Made by a program: the position numbers and the translations under genes
Notes under the pieces: model-generated
Database searches by the model: none
Told to the model about the DNA's origin: nothing
What the model saw: the letters and a program-made list of their open reading frames with translations, nothing else
From: DASYTH01 sp035762905
GTDB taxonomy: Bacteria; Actinomycetota; Actinomycetes; Mycobacteriales; Pseudonocardiaceae
NCBI RefSeq assembly: GCF_035762905.1
Contig: NZ_DASUCC010000117.1
Location: 1-6,066 of the forward strand
Length of the DNA: 6,066 nt
Direction: 5' to 3'
In this document: positions 1-6,066 of the stretch, piece after piece
Position numbering within the stretch: position 1 is the first letter of the stretch
Layout of the letters: each line of letters opens with the position of its first letter

Positions 1-276
1 GATATCCACCAACACCAACCGGTCCGGATGCTCCGACTGCGCCGAACGCACCAAACCCCACACCCCAGCCCGGCACGGATCAGCGATCACATCACCCGAA
101 GCGGCAGCCACCGCATTACGGGACACAACGACAAGCTTGTCCGAGTGCTCCTCGGCCAACCAGGACTGCAGCTCCCCCAACCCCGCATGGGAATCGGCGT
201 ACAGCAGAGAGAAGTTGGTGGCGGGGAGCTGGGTGTCGGGAATGGAGATGGGGTTCCACTCGACGGTGAACAGGGA
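1..276 (-). other. Start of the ketoreductase region (structural subdomain), cut by window edge
   Basis: From about residue 1165 (SLFTVEWNPI) the sequence matches the non-catalytic Rossmann half that precedes KR, or precedes ER-KR, in DH-containing modules. It ends in AGVWGLVRSAQSEHPDRLVLVDI. This form occurs both with and without a following ER, so the final reduction state is open. Its codon usage differs from the rest of the gene. Confidence 0.85.
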
Positions 277-3200
277 ATCGTTGGTGGGGGTGGATAGGGG
301 CTCGGCGGGGCGGAGGGCGAGGGAGTGCACGGTGGCTACGGGAGCGCCGGTGGGGTCGGCAAGGGCGAGGGTGTAGCCGTCGGAGGGGGTGGGGGTGAGG
401 CGGGCGCGCAGGACGGTGGCCGCGGCGGCGTGCAGGGACACACCGGTCCAGGCGAACGGTAGCCGGGGTTGGTTGGACAGCAGGGCGATCGGGTGCAGGA
501 CGGCGTCCAGCAGGGCCGGGTGCAGGCCGAACAGGCCGGCGTCACGTTCGGCGTTCTCCGGCAGGGCCACCTCGATGAACAACTCTTCGCCGGTGCGCCA
601 CACCGACCGCACGCCACGGAACACCGGGCCGTAGCCGAAACCGTTGTCCGCCAGCCGGTCGTAGAAGCCGGCCAGGTCGACCGGCTCGGCGCCGGGCGGC
701 GGCCACGCGGACAGGTCCATGGAAACAACGGGCGCGTGCTCGGTGAGCAGGCCCTCGGCGTGCCGGGTCCAGTTGCCGTCCTCGCCGTCCGGGCGGGAGT
801 GGATCTCCACCGGCCGGGCGCCGTCGGCCTGCGGCGGGCCGACGCTCACCTGGATCCGCACCGCCCCCGGCTCGGGCAGCACCAGTGGCGCCTCCAGGGT
901 CAGCTCGGCCAGCCGGCGGCAGCCGGCCAGCTCGCCGGCGCGCAGCGCCAGCTCGACGAACGCGGTGCCGGGCAACAGGACTCCGCCCATGATCCGGTGG
1001 TCGGCCAGCCAGCCGTGCGTGCCGGTGGACAGCCGCCCGGTCAGCAGCACGCCGTCGTTGGAGGCCAGCGTGATCGCGGCACCGAGCAGCGGATGGTCGG
1101 CCGCGCCGAGCCCGGCGGAGGCCACATCGCCCACCGTGGTTCGGGTTTGCGGCCAGTAGGTGCGCGAGTCGAAGGCATAGGTGGGCAGATCGATCCGGCG
1201 CCCGCCGGGCTGCACCGCGGCCCAGTCCACCGTGCCGCCGTGCGCCCATGCGGTGGCCACCGCGGTCAGCGCGGTCTCGACCTCGTCCCGGCCGGCCCGG
1301 CACACCGCAACGGCAACGCCCTCGTCGACCAGCGCGGAGAGCACGCCGTCCGGGCCCAGCTCGACGAACCGGGTCACTCCCCTGCCGTGCAGCGTGGCCA
1401 CGCCGTCGGCGAACCGCACCGCATCGCGCACATGCCGCACCCAGTACTCCGGGTCGGCAAGATCACCGGTGGAGATCACCGGAATCTGGGGTGGGTGATA
1501 GGTCAGGGTTTCGGCGACGGCACGGAACTCGGCCAGCATCGGCTCCATGTGCGGCGAGTGGAACGCGTGCGACACCACCAGGCGCTTGGTCTTCTGCCAG
1601 CGGGGCGCCAGCTCGTCGATCACCTCGGCGTCACCGGAGATCACCACCGAGGTGGGTCCGTTGACCGCCGCGATGCTCACCCGGTCCTCGAGCCCAGCGA
1701 TGGCTGCCAGCACCTCGGCTTCGGTGGCCCGCACGGCGAGCATGGCGCCGCCGGTGGGCAGCGCCTGCATCAGCTTTCCGCGCGCGGCCACCAGCGTGCA
1801 GGCGTCCTCCAGCGAGAGAACGCCGGCCACGTGCGCGGCGGCCAGTTCGCCGATCGAGTGGCCGAGCAGGAAGTCCGGGACCATTCCCCACGACTCCAGC
1901 AACCGGAACAGAGCCACCTCGAGCGCGAACAGGCCGGCCTGGGTGAACACCGTCTGGTTCAGCAGCTCTGGGTGGGTGAACAGAACCTGCTGGAGGGGGT
2001 GGTCGAGTTCGGTGTCGAGCCGCGCACACACCGCGTCGAGGGCTTGCGCGAAAGCGGGATAGGTGTCGTAGAGCTGCCTGCCCATGCCGGGACGCTGGGA
2101 ACCCTGGCCGGTGAACAGGAACGCGGTCTTCCCCGGGACAACCGAGCCGGTCACCACACCGGGGCCGGACAGCTCGGGCAGCCGAGCCGGATCCAGCACC
2201 ACGGCCCGGTGCTGCAGCGCGGCCCGGCCGGTGGCCAGCGAGTATCCGACATCGACCGGACGCGGCTCGGTGCCAAGGAAGGCGTGCAGCCGCTCCGCCT
2301 GGCCGCGCAGGCTCTCCGCCGACCGCGCCGAAAGCGGCAGCGCCACCAGCGCAACCGGTGCCGCAGCCGGCTCCTCGGCCGTGTTCTGGGGCGCCTGCTC
2401 GAGAATGGTGTGCGCGTTGGTACCGCTGACCCCGAACGAGGACACGGCAGCCCGGCGCGGCGCACCGGTCTGCGGCCACAACCGGGCCTCGGACAGCACC
2501 GACACCGCACCCGCCGACCAGTCCACGTGCGGCGAGGGCTGCTCCGCGTGCAGCGTCGCGGGCAGCACGCCGTGCCGCATCGCCATGATCATCTTGAGCA
2601 CACCGGCGATTCCGGCGGCGGCCTGGGTGTGCCCGATGTTGGACTTGATCGAGCCCAGCCACAGCGGGTTTTCCCGGTCCTGGCCGTAGGTTGCCAACAG
2701 AGCGGTGGCCTCGATCGGGTCGCCGAGCGTGGTGCCCGTGCCGTGCGCCTCCACCGCGTCCACTTCGGACGGTGCCAGGCCGGCGTCGGCCAGCGCGGCG
2801 CGGATCACCCGCTGCTGGGCCGGTCCGTTCGGCGCGGTGAGCCCGTTGGAGGCGCCGTCGGAGTTGATCGCCGAACCGCGGACAAGCGCCAGCACCTCGT
2901 GCCCGTTGCGGACCGCGTCGGAGAGCCGTTCGACCAGCAGCACGCCGACGCCCTCGCCCCACCCGGTGCCGTCCGCCGAGGCGGAGAACGCCTTGCACCG
3001 GCCGTCCCGGGACAGCCCGCCCTGCCGGCTGAACTCGATGAACGCGCCCGGCGTGGCCATCACGGTCACCCCGCCCGCCAGTGCCAGCGAGCACTCCCCG
3101 CGGCGCAGCGCCTGCGCCGCAAGGTGCAGCGCGACCAGCGAGGAGGAACACGCCGTGTCCACGGTGACCGCCGGGCCCTCCAGCCCGAAGGCATAGGCGA

Positions 3201-3768
3201 CCCGGCCGGACAGCACGCTGGCGGCGGTGCCGGTGGCCAGGTAGCCGTCCAGCCCGTCCGGGTTGCTGATCAGCAGGCTCAGGTAGTCCTGGCCGTTGGT
3301 GCCGGCGAACACGCCCGTCCGGGTGCCGCGCAAGGAGACCGGGTCGATCCCGGCCCGCTCGAACGCCTCCCAGCAGGCGTGCAGCAGCAGGCGCTGCTGC
3401 GGGTCCATGGCCAGCGCCTCGCGCGGCGAGATGTCGAACAGCGCGGCGTCGAACTCCGCCGCGTCGGCCAGGAAACCGCCGGCCCGGGCGTGGCAGGTAC
3501 CGCTGCGGTCCGGATCGTCGTCGGCGAACAGCGTCGCGAGATCCCAGCCTCGGTCGGTGGGAAAGTCGGAGATCGCGTCCACACCGGACGACACCAGCCG
3601 CCACAGCTCCTCCGGACTCCGCACCCCGCCGGGAAAGCGGCAGCTCATCCCGACGATCGCGATCGGCTCGGCGTCCTGCTCCTCGATGTCGCGCAGCCGT
3701 TGGTGCGCCTGCCGGAGCTCACCGGTGACCCACCTGAGGTGATCCAGGAGCTTCTCTTCACTCGCCAT
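1..3768 (-). CDS. Type I modular polyketide synthase, N-terminal part (docking domain, KS, malonyl AT, DH, start of KR region); 3' end outside window
   Basis: This gene encodes 1256 visible residues of a PKS extension module. In order: a coiled-coil docking segment (1-32); KS (34-456) with active Cys207 in DTACSSS, His342 in AHGTGT and His380 in NIGHT; AT (about 546-838) with Ser638 in GHSIGE and HAFH at 734-737, both marking malonyl-CoA; DH (about 890-1158) with His924 in HRIMGGVLLP and Asp1088 in LLDAVLH; then the structural half of a ketoreductase from about 1165, ending at the edge in VRSAQSEHPDR...VDI. The predicted reaction is condensation of the incoming chain with malonyl-CoA, then ketoreduction (catalytic half outside) and dehydration. 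The ATG at 3768 is chosen because a strong ribosome binding site precedes it, its product starts as class 1 docking domains usually do (MASEEKLLDHLRWVT), and an in-frame stop 33 bases upstream limits any extension. The presence of an ER, a catalytic KR and an ACP cannot be judged. Confidence 0.97.
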   Translation of the reverse strand, partial: MASEEKLLDHLRWVTGELRQAHQRLRDIEEQDAEPIAIVGMSCRFPGGVRSPEELWRLVSSGVDAISDFPTDRGWDLATLFADDDPDRSGTCHARAGGFLADAAEFDAALFDISPREALAMDPQQRLLLHACWEAFERAGIDPVSLRGTRTGVFAGTNGQDYLSLLISNPDGLDGYLATGTAASVLSGRVAYAFGLEGPAVTVDTACSSSLVALHLAAQALRRGECSLALAGGVTVMATPGAFIEFSRQGGLSRDGRCKAFSASADGTGWGEGVGVLLVERLSDAVRNGHEVLALVRGSAINSDGASNGLTAPNGPAQQRVIRAALADAGLAPSEVDAVEAHGTGTTLGDPIEATALLATYGQDRENPLWLGSIKSNIGHTQAAAGIAGVLKMIMAMRHGVLPATLHAEQPSPHVDWSAGAVSVLSEARLWPQTGAPRRAAVSSFGVSGTNAHTILEQAPQNTAEEPAAAPVALVALPLSARSAESLRGQAERLHAFLGTEPRPVDVGYSLATGRAALQHRAVVLDPARLPELSGPGVVTGSVVPGKTAFLFTGQGSQRPGMGRQLYDTYPAFAQALDAVCARLDTELDHPLQQVLFTHPELLNQTVFTQAGLFALEVALFRLLESWGMVPDFLLGHSIGELAAAHVAGVLSLEDACTLVAARGKLMQALPTGGAMLAVRATEAEVLAAIAGLEDRVSIAAVNGPTSVVISGDAEVIDELAPRWQKTKRLVVSHAFHSPHMEPMLAEFRAVAETLTYHPPQIPVISTGDLADPEYWVRHVRDAVRFADGVATLHGRGVTRFVELGPDGVLSALVDEGVAVAVCRAGRDEVETALTAVATAWAHGGTVDWAAVQPGGRRIDLPTYAFDSRTYWPQTRTTVGDVASAGLGAADHPLLGAAITLASNDGVLLTGRLSTGTHGWLADHRIMGGVLLPGTAFVELALRAGELAGCRRLAELTLEAPLVLPEPGAVRIQVSVGPPQADGARPVEIHSRPDGEDGNWTRHAEGLLTEHAPVVSMDLSAWPPPGAEPVDLAGFYDRLADNGFGYGPVFRGVRSVWRTGEELFIEVALPENAERDAGLFGLHPALLDAVLHPIALLSNQPRLPFAWTGVSLHAAAATVLRARLTPTPSDGYTLALADPTGAPVATVHSLALRPAEPLSTPTNDSLFTVEWNPISIPDTQLPATNFSLLYADSHAGLGELQSWLAEEHSDKLVVVSRNAVAAASGDVIADPCRAGVWGLVRSAQSEHPDRLVLVDI
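295..1101 (-). other. Dehydratase domain
   Basis: Residues about 890-1158 start with DHPLLGAAI. The first active motif is intact: His924, Gly928 and Pro933 in HRIMGGVLLP, with LPGTAFVELAL after it. GFGYGPVFRG at 1043-1052 and the second catalytic residue Asp1088 in HPALLDAVLHP are also intact. It should dehydrate the D-beta-hydroxyacyl intermediate of this module, so a B-type KR is expected beyond the window edge. Confidence 0.93.
1175..1291. repeat. Diverged copy of the post-AT linker block (pairs with 5924-6040)
   Basis: This 117-base block aligns without gaps to 5924-6040 and is roughly three quarters identical by eye. Both code for the AT end and linker (VATAW...VDW.AVQPGG...DLPTYAF). 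They are paralogous module segments within coding sequence, not a mobile repeat. Confidence 0.75.
1255..2133 (-). other. Acyltransferase domain, malonyl-CoA type
   Basis: It opens with KTAFLFTGQGSQRPGMG (from about residue 547). The active serine is Ser638 in GHSIGE; methylmalonyl domains usually have GHSQGE. HAFH at 734-737 (1569-1558) is the malonyl signature, where methylmalonyl domains have YASH. Arg663 in AARGKLMQ is also kept. It ends in VELGPDGVLSALV and is followed by the linker VDWAAVQPGGRRIDLPTYAF. Confidence 0.93.
2401..3669 (-). other. Ketosynthase domain
   Basis: Residues 34-456 run from PEPIAIVGM-type start to the GVSGTNAH end motif. The nucleophile Cys207 and both catalytic histidines, His342 and His380, are present, so this is an active extending KS. 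It has neither the Gln nor the Ser substitution of the Cys that marks loading KS domains. Confidence 0.95.
3673..3768 (-). other. N-terminal docking domain (downstream gene)
   Basis: Residues 1-32 form a charged coiled coil, MASEEKLLDHLRWVTGELRQ followed by AHQRLRDIEEQD, directly before the KS start EPIAIVGMSCRFPGG. This is the class 1 head that pairs with C-terminal docking tails such as the one encoded immediately upstream. It shows this module begins a polypeptide and takes its chain from another protein. Confidence 0.9.
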
Positions 3769-3798
3769 CGAACTTCTCCCAGCAGAACCGGTTCGTGG
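3769..3798 (-). other. 30-base intergenic spacer between the two PKS genes
   Basis: This is the only non-coding stretch in the window. It holds the ribosome binding site and a perfect 10-base palindrome, GAACCGGTTC (3785-3794). There is no room for a promoter plus leader and no terminator-like hairpin with a T tract, so the two genes are most likely cotranscribed. It reads as ten sense codons in frame with both genes. Confidence 0.85.
3773..3780 (-). promoter_or_regulatory. Ribosome binding site of the downstream PKS gene
   Basis: On the minus strand GGGAGAAG lies just before the ATG at 3768; the GGAG core is separated from the ATG by seven bases (AAGTTCG). This is a good match to the anti-Shine-Dalgarno sequence and it fixes the start. 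It means the downstream protein is initiated on its own within a shared transcript. Confidence 0.85.
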
Positions 3799-6066
3799 TC
3801 AGGACTTTCCGAACTCTTCGTGAATGATCTTGAATAGGTCGTCCGCGGTCGCCTCGTCGAGCCCGTCGCCGTCGTCGGCGCCGCCGGTCAGCCGCGGCAG
3901 CAGGCGCTGCAACCGGGCGGCGATCGCGGTGGCCTCGGCGTCACCGGGCGAGACCTTGGCCAGCGCCGCCTCCAGCCGGTCAAGCTCGGCACCGGCCGAG
4001 CCGCCGGAACCGTTGGCGGACACCAGCTCCGCGCGGATCAGCTCGGCGACCGCGGCCGGCGTCGGGTGGTCGAACACCAGGCTGGCCGGCAACGGGATGC
4101 CGGTGCTCGCGGACAGCAGGTTGCGCAGCTCGACCGCGGCCAGTGAGCTGAGCCCGAGATCGCGGAAAGGCTTGCCGGCGTCCACCTGGGCCGCGGACTC
4201 GTGCCCGAGCACCACCGCCGCCTGCGCGCCGACCAGATCGAGCACGATCTGCTCGCGCTCCGCGGCGGACGCCGCCGCCAGCCGCTCGCGCAGTGCCCGG
4301 GCGCGATCCGGTGCCACGGCACCGGTTTCGCCCGCTCCGTCCGGCCGGGCCTCGGGCAGCCCGTCGAACAGCCGGCTCGGCCGCACGACCGCAAGACCCG
4401 GGGCCAGCATCGCCCAGTCCACGTCGGCGACGCTGACGCAGGTCTCGCCGCGGTCCACCGCCCGGGCCAGCGCCGCGATCGCCAGGTCCGCCGGCATCGG
4501 GCGGATCCCGGTGCGGCGCAACCGGTTGGTGACGTCCTCGGTGCCGGCCATGCCGGCGTCGGCCCACGGCCCCCAGGCCACCGAGGTGCCCGGCAGCCCG
4601 CGCGCCCTACGGTGCTCGGCCAGCGCGTCCAGGTAGGCGTTGGCCGCGGCGTAGTTGGCCTGACCGCTGTTGCCGACCACCCCGGTGAGCGAGGAGAACA
4701 GCACGAAGGCGGACAGGTCCAGCCCGGCGGTCAGCTCGTCGAGGTTGGCCGCGGCGACCGCCTTGGCGCGCAGCACCCGCGCGAACCGCTCCGGGGTCAA
4801 CGCGTCCAGCACGCCGTCATCGAGCACACCGGCGACGTGGAACACAGCGGACAGCGGGTGCTCCGCGGGGATCGCGGCCAGCGTCGCGGCCAGCGCGTCC
4901 CGATCGGACCCGTCGCAGGACACCACGTCGGCCGCAACGCCAAGCCCGGCCAACTCGGCGACCAACTCCGCCGCGCCCGGCGCGGCCGGGCCCCGGCGGG
5001 AGGTGAGCACGAGTCGCCGGGCGCCCCGGGTGGCGAGCCAACGGGCCACCCGGGCGCCGAGCGCGCCGGTGCCGCCGGTGACCAGCACGGTGCCGGACGG
5101 CCGCCATTCGGCGGCGGGCGCCGGGTCGGCCGGAATCCGGCCGAACCGGCGGGCGAGCACCCCGGACGCGCGGATCGCCACCTGATCCTCACCGGTTCCG
5201 CCGGCGAGCACCGCGGCCAGCCGTTCGCCGGCCCGCTCGTCCAGCGTCGCGGGCAGGTCGACCAGACCGCCCCAGCGGTCCGGCTGCTCCATCGCGACCA
5301 CCCGGCCGAGGCCCCAGACCTGGGACTGCACCGGGCTTTCCGGCCCGCCGGCCGCACCGGCCGACACCGCGCCGCGGGTGGCGCACCACAGCGGTGCGGA
5401 CACCGCGGCCTCGCCAAGCGCGCGGACCAGGGCCACCGTGTCGGTCAGGCCCGCCGGAACGCCCTGCAGCCCGTCGACCGGCCGCTCGTCCAGCGCCAGC
5501 AGGGAGAGCACGCCGGTGACCGCCTCCGGAACGGTGAACCCGGGGCCGTACTCGACGCGCACCGGCTCGGCACCGGCCCGGCGCAGTGCCGCCGCGATCT
5601 CGTCGTGGCCGCAGTCGATTCCGGCCGGGGTGACGATCAGCCAGGTCCCGGACAGGATCGCGATCTCGTCGCGCACCGGGCTCCAGGAGACCCGGTACCG
5701 CCAGGCGTCCACTGTGGACTCTTCGCGGCGGTCCCGGCGCCAGGAGGACAGGGCCGGCAGCACCGCGCTCAGCGAGGTGTCGTCGGCCAGTCCGAGCGTG
5801 CCGGCCAGCGTGGCCAGGTCGCCGGACTCGACCGCCTGCCAGAACCCGGCCTCGGCCGGGTCGGTCACGCTGCCGGGCGCGGCCGGTGGGGGCGCGTCGA
5901 CCCAGTACCGCTCGTGCTCGAACGCATAGGTGGGCAGGTCGACCGGACTCCCGCCGGGTTGCACGGCGGTCCAGTCCACGGTGCTGCCGTTGACCCAGGC
6001 GGTGGCCACGGCGGTGAGCAGGGTGGTCACCTGGTCGCGGTCGGCGCGTTGCACCGGGATCGCGAC
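3799..6066 (-). CDS. Type I modular polyketide synthase, C-terminal part of last module (AT end, KR, ACP, docking tail); 5' end outside window
   Basis: The 755 visible residues form the end of a large multidomain cytosolic PKS. In order: the AT C-terminus with its post-AT linker (residues 1-55, ending LPTYAF...YW); a helical segment starting FWQAVESGDL (about 74-117), typical of modules with KR but no DH; a ketoreductase (about 122-560) with the NADPH motif TGGTGALG at 330-337, LDD at 415-417, Ser459, Tyr472 and Asn476; an ACP (about 605-680) with attachment Ser641; and a C-terminal docking tail ending in an acidic region and FKIIHEEFGKS. No DH, ER or thioesterase is present, so the module should leave a beta-hydroxyl and pass the chain to the next protein. 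The frame stays open to the window edge (Val-Ala-Ile-Pro-Val...), so the gene begins further upstream; the GTG at 6054 is internal, not a start. The stop is TGA at 3801-3799. The AT substrate cannot be read because its active site lies outside. Confidence 0.97.
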   Translation of the reverse strand, partial: VAIPVQRADRDQVTTLLTAVATAWVNGSTVDWTAVQPGGSPVDLPTYAFEHERYWVDAPPPAAPGSVTDPAEAGFWQAVESGDLATLAGTLGLADDTSLSAVLPALSSWRRDRREESTVDAWRYRVSWSPVRDEIAILSGTWLIVTPAGIDCGHDEIAAALRRAGAEPVRVEYGPGFTVPEAVTGVLSLLALDERPVDGLQGVPAGLTDTVALVRALGEAAVSAPLWCATRGAVSAGAAGGPESPVQSQVWGLGRVVAMEQPDRWGGLVDLPATLDERAGERLAAVLAGGTGEDQVAIRASGVLARRFGRIPADPAPAAEWRPSGTVLVTGGTGALGARVARWLATRGARRLVLTSRRGPAAPGAAELVAELAGLGVAADVVSCDGSDRDALAATLAAIPAEHPLSAVFHVAGVLDDGVLDALTPERFARVLRAKAVAAANLDELTAGLDLSAFVLFSSLTGVVGNSGQANYAAANAYLDALAEHRRARGLPGTSVAWGPWADAGMAGTEDVTNRLRRTGIRPMPADLAIAALARAVDRGETCVSVADVDWAMLAPGLAVVRPSRLFDGLPEARPDGAGETGAVAPDRARALRERLAAASAAEREQIVLDLVGAQAAVVLGHESAAQVDAGKPFRDLGLSSLAAVELRNLLSASTGIPLPASLVFDHPTPAAVAELIRAELVSANGSGGSAGAELDRLEAALAKVSPGDAEATAIAARLQRLLPRLTGGADDGDGLDEATADDLFKIIHEEFGKS
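3802..3987 (-). other. C-terminal docking domain (upstream gene)
   Basis: The last 62 residues start with a helix, ELDRLEAALAKVSPGDAEA, followed by AIAARLQRLLPRLT, a Gly/Asp-rich loop and a final amphipathic helix ending ATADDLFKIIHEEFGKS. This is the layout of class 1 actinobacterial C-terminal docking domains: dimerizing helices plus a last helix that binds the N-terminal coiled coil of the partner protein. Confidence 0.85.
4027..4254 (-). other. Acyl carrier protein domain (upstream gene)
   Basis: Visible residues about 605-680 run from EQIVLDLVGAQAAVVLG through PFRDLGLSSLAAVELRNLL to FDHPTPAAVAELI, the normal ACP pattern. The phosphopantetheine serine is Ser641 (codon TCA, 4146-4144). 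The residue before it is Ser instead of the usual Asp (LGLSSL against the common LGxDSL). The rest of the domain is normal, so it is probably functional. Confidence 0.93.
4387..5703 (-). other. Ketoreductase domain, B-type (upstream gene)
   Basis: The structural half starts near WRYRVSW (visible residue about 122) and includes VWGLGRVVAMEQPDRWGG, the form seen in modules without DH. The catalytic half has TGGTGALG (330-337), TSRRG, HVAGVLDDGVLDALTPE with LDD at 415-417, Lys435, Ser459, Tyr472 and Asn476, so it should be active with NADPH. LDD, and Val464 in place of the Trp that marks A-type domains, predict a D-configured (B-type) hydroxyl. There is no Pro in the three residues after Tyr472, which fits B1 rather than the epimerizing B2 class; that subclass call is tentative. 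Confidence 0.92.
5716..5847 (-). other. Dimerization element before the ketoreductase
   Basis: Visible residues about 74-117 begin FWQAVESGDLATLAGTLG and continue through SLSAVLPALSSWRRDRRE. This helical pattern is known from modules that carry a KR but lack a DH, where it helps the module dimerize. Its presence, and the absence of any HxxxGxxxxP motif, support a KR-only reduction state for this module. Confidence 0.8.
5902..6066 (-). other. Acyltransferase C-terminus and post-AT linker (upstream gene)
   Basis: Visible residues 1-55 match the usual end of a PKS acyltransferase: a V-A-T-A-W-V helix, VDWTAVQPGG, then LPTYAFEHERYW. The conserved LPTYAF...YW wraps back on the KS-AT linker in known structures and marks the AT boundary. 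The GHSxG and substrate motifs lie outside, so malonyl or methylmalonyl choice is unknown. Confidence 0.9.
5924..6040. repeat. Diverged copy of the post-AT linker block (pairs with 1175-1291)
   Basis: This is the upstream-gene partner of the block at 1175-1291, in the same orientation. The likeness ends soon after the linker, where one gene goes on to a dimerization element and KR and the other to a DH, so the linker is the edge where the two module types diverge. Confidence 0.75.

Noticed and set aside
28..376. Small plus-strand open frames near the left edge
   Set aside because: They are antisense to the DH-KR region, have no recognisable domain or ribosome binding site, and are explained by base composition.
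1631..3604. 657-residue minus-strand open frame overlapping the PKS gene
   Set aside because: It is in a different frame from the KS-AT reading frame and its product is Arg/Gly/Ala-rich low-complexity sequence. The true frame has every catalytic motif here.
3785..3794. Palindrome GAACCGGTTC in the intergenic spacer, considered as terminator or operator
   Set aside because: It has five-base arms with no loop and no T tract after it, and lies between cotranscribed genes just ahead of the ribosome binding site. A chance palindrome of this size is plausible.
469..3837. 1122-residue plus-strand open frame opposite the PKS gene
   Set aside because: It is rich in Arg, Gly, Gln and His, has no recognisable domain and lies exactly antisense to KS-AT-DH with intact motifs. 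It results from high GC and codon bias.
4141..4155. ACP as inactive because of the altered GLSSL motif
   Set aside because: The attachment serine and all surrounding ACP features are kept; only the preceding residue differs, so loss of function is not supported.
6052..6054. GTG at 6054 as the start of the upstream gene
   Set aside because: The frame stays open to 6066 with typical AT sequence (AIPVQRADRDQV), there is no ribosome binding site, and the protein would start in the middle of an AT domain.

Overview
The window lies inside a type I modular polyketide synthase (PKS) locus and is coding almost from end to end on the minus strand. Very high GC, strong G/C preference at third codon positions and the style of the linkers and docking domains point to an actinomycete (Streptomyces or Pseudonocardiaceae type). 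The genus and the polyketide product cannot be read from this piece.

Reading along the minus strand (from 6066 down to 1), the first gene enters the window already inside its last module. It shows the C-terminal end of an acyltransferase (AT), a helical dimerization element, a B-type ketoreductase (KR), an acyl carrier protein (ACP) and a C-terminal docking tail, and stops with TGA at 3801-3799. It has no dehydratase (DH), enoylreductase (ER) or thioesterase, so this module leaves a beta-hydroxyl and passes the chain on. After a 30-base spacer with a clear ribosome binding site, a second PKS gene starts at 3768. It encodes an N-terminal coiled-coil docking domain, a ketosynthase (KS), a malonyl-type AT, a DH with intact motifs and the start of the reductive (ketoreductase) region, then runs off the window at position 1.

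The two genes work in series. The upstream ACP would hand a D-beta-hydroxyacyl chain to the downstream KS through the docking pair; the downstream module would add a malonyl-derived C2 unit, reduce it and dehydrate it. Whether that double bond stays depends on whether an ER lies beyond position 1.

Points worth a second look: the two genes share a reading frame, separated by one TGA and ten sense codons; the upstream ACP has Ser in place of the usual Asp just before its phosphopantetheine serine; and codon usage changes sharply over the last ~420 bases of the downstream gene, which could mark a recombination seam. I see no RNA genes, mobile elements, CRISPR arrays or evidence of a new kind of system. 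The only non-coding stretch is the 30-base spacer.
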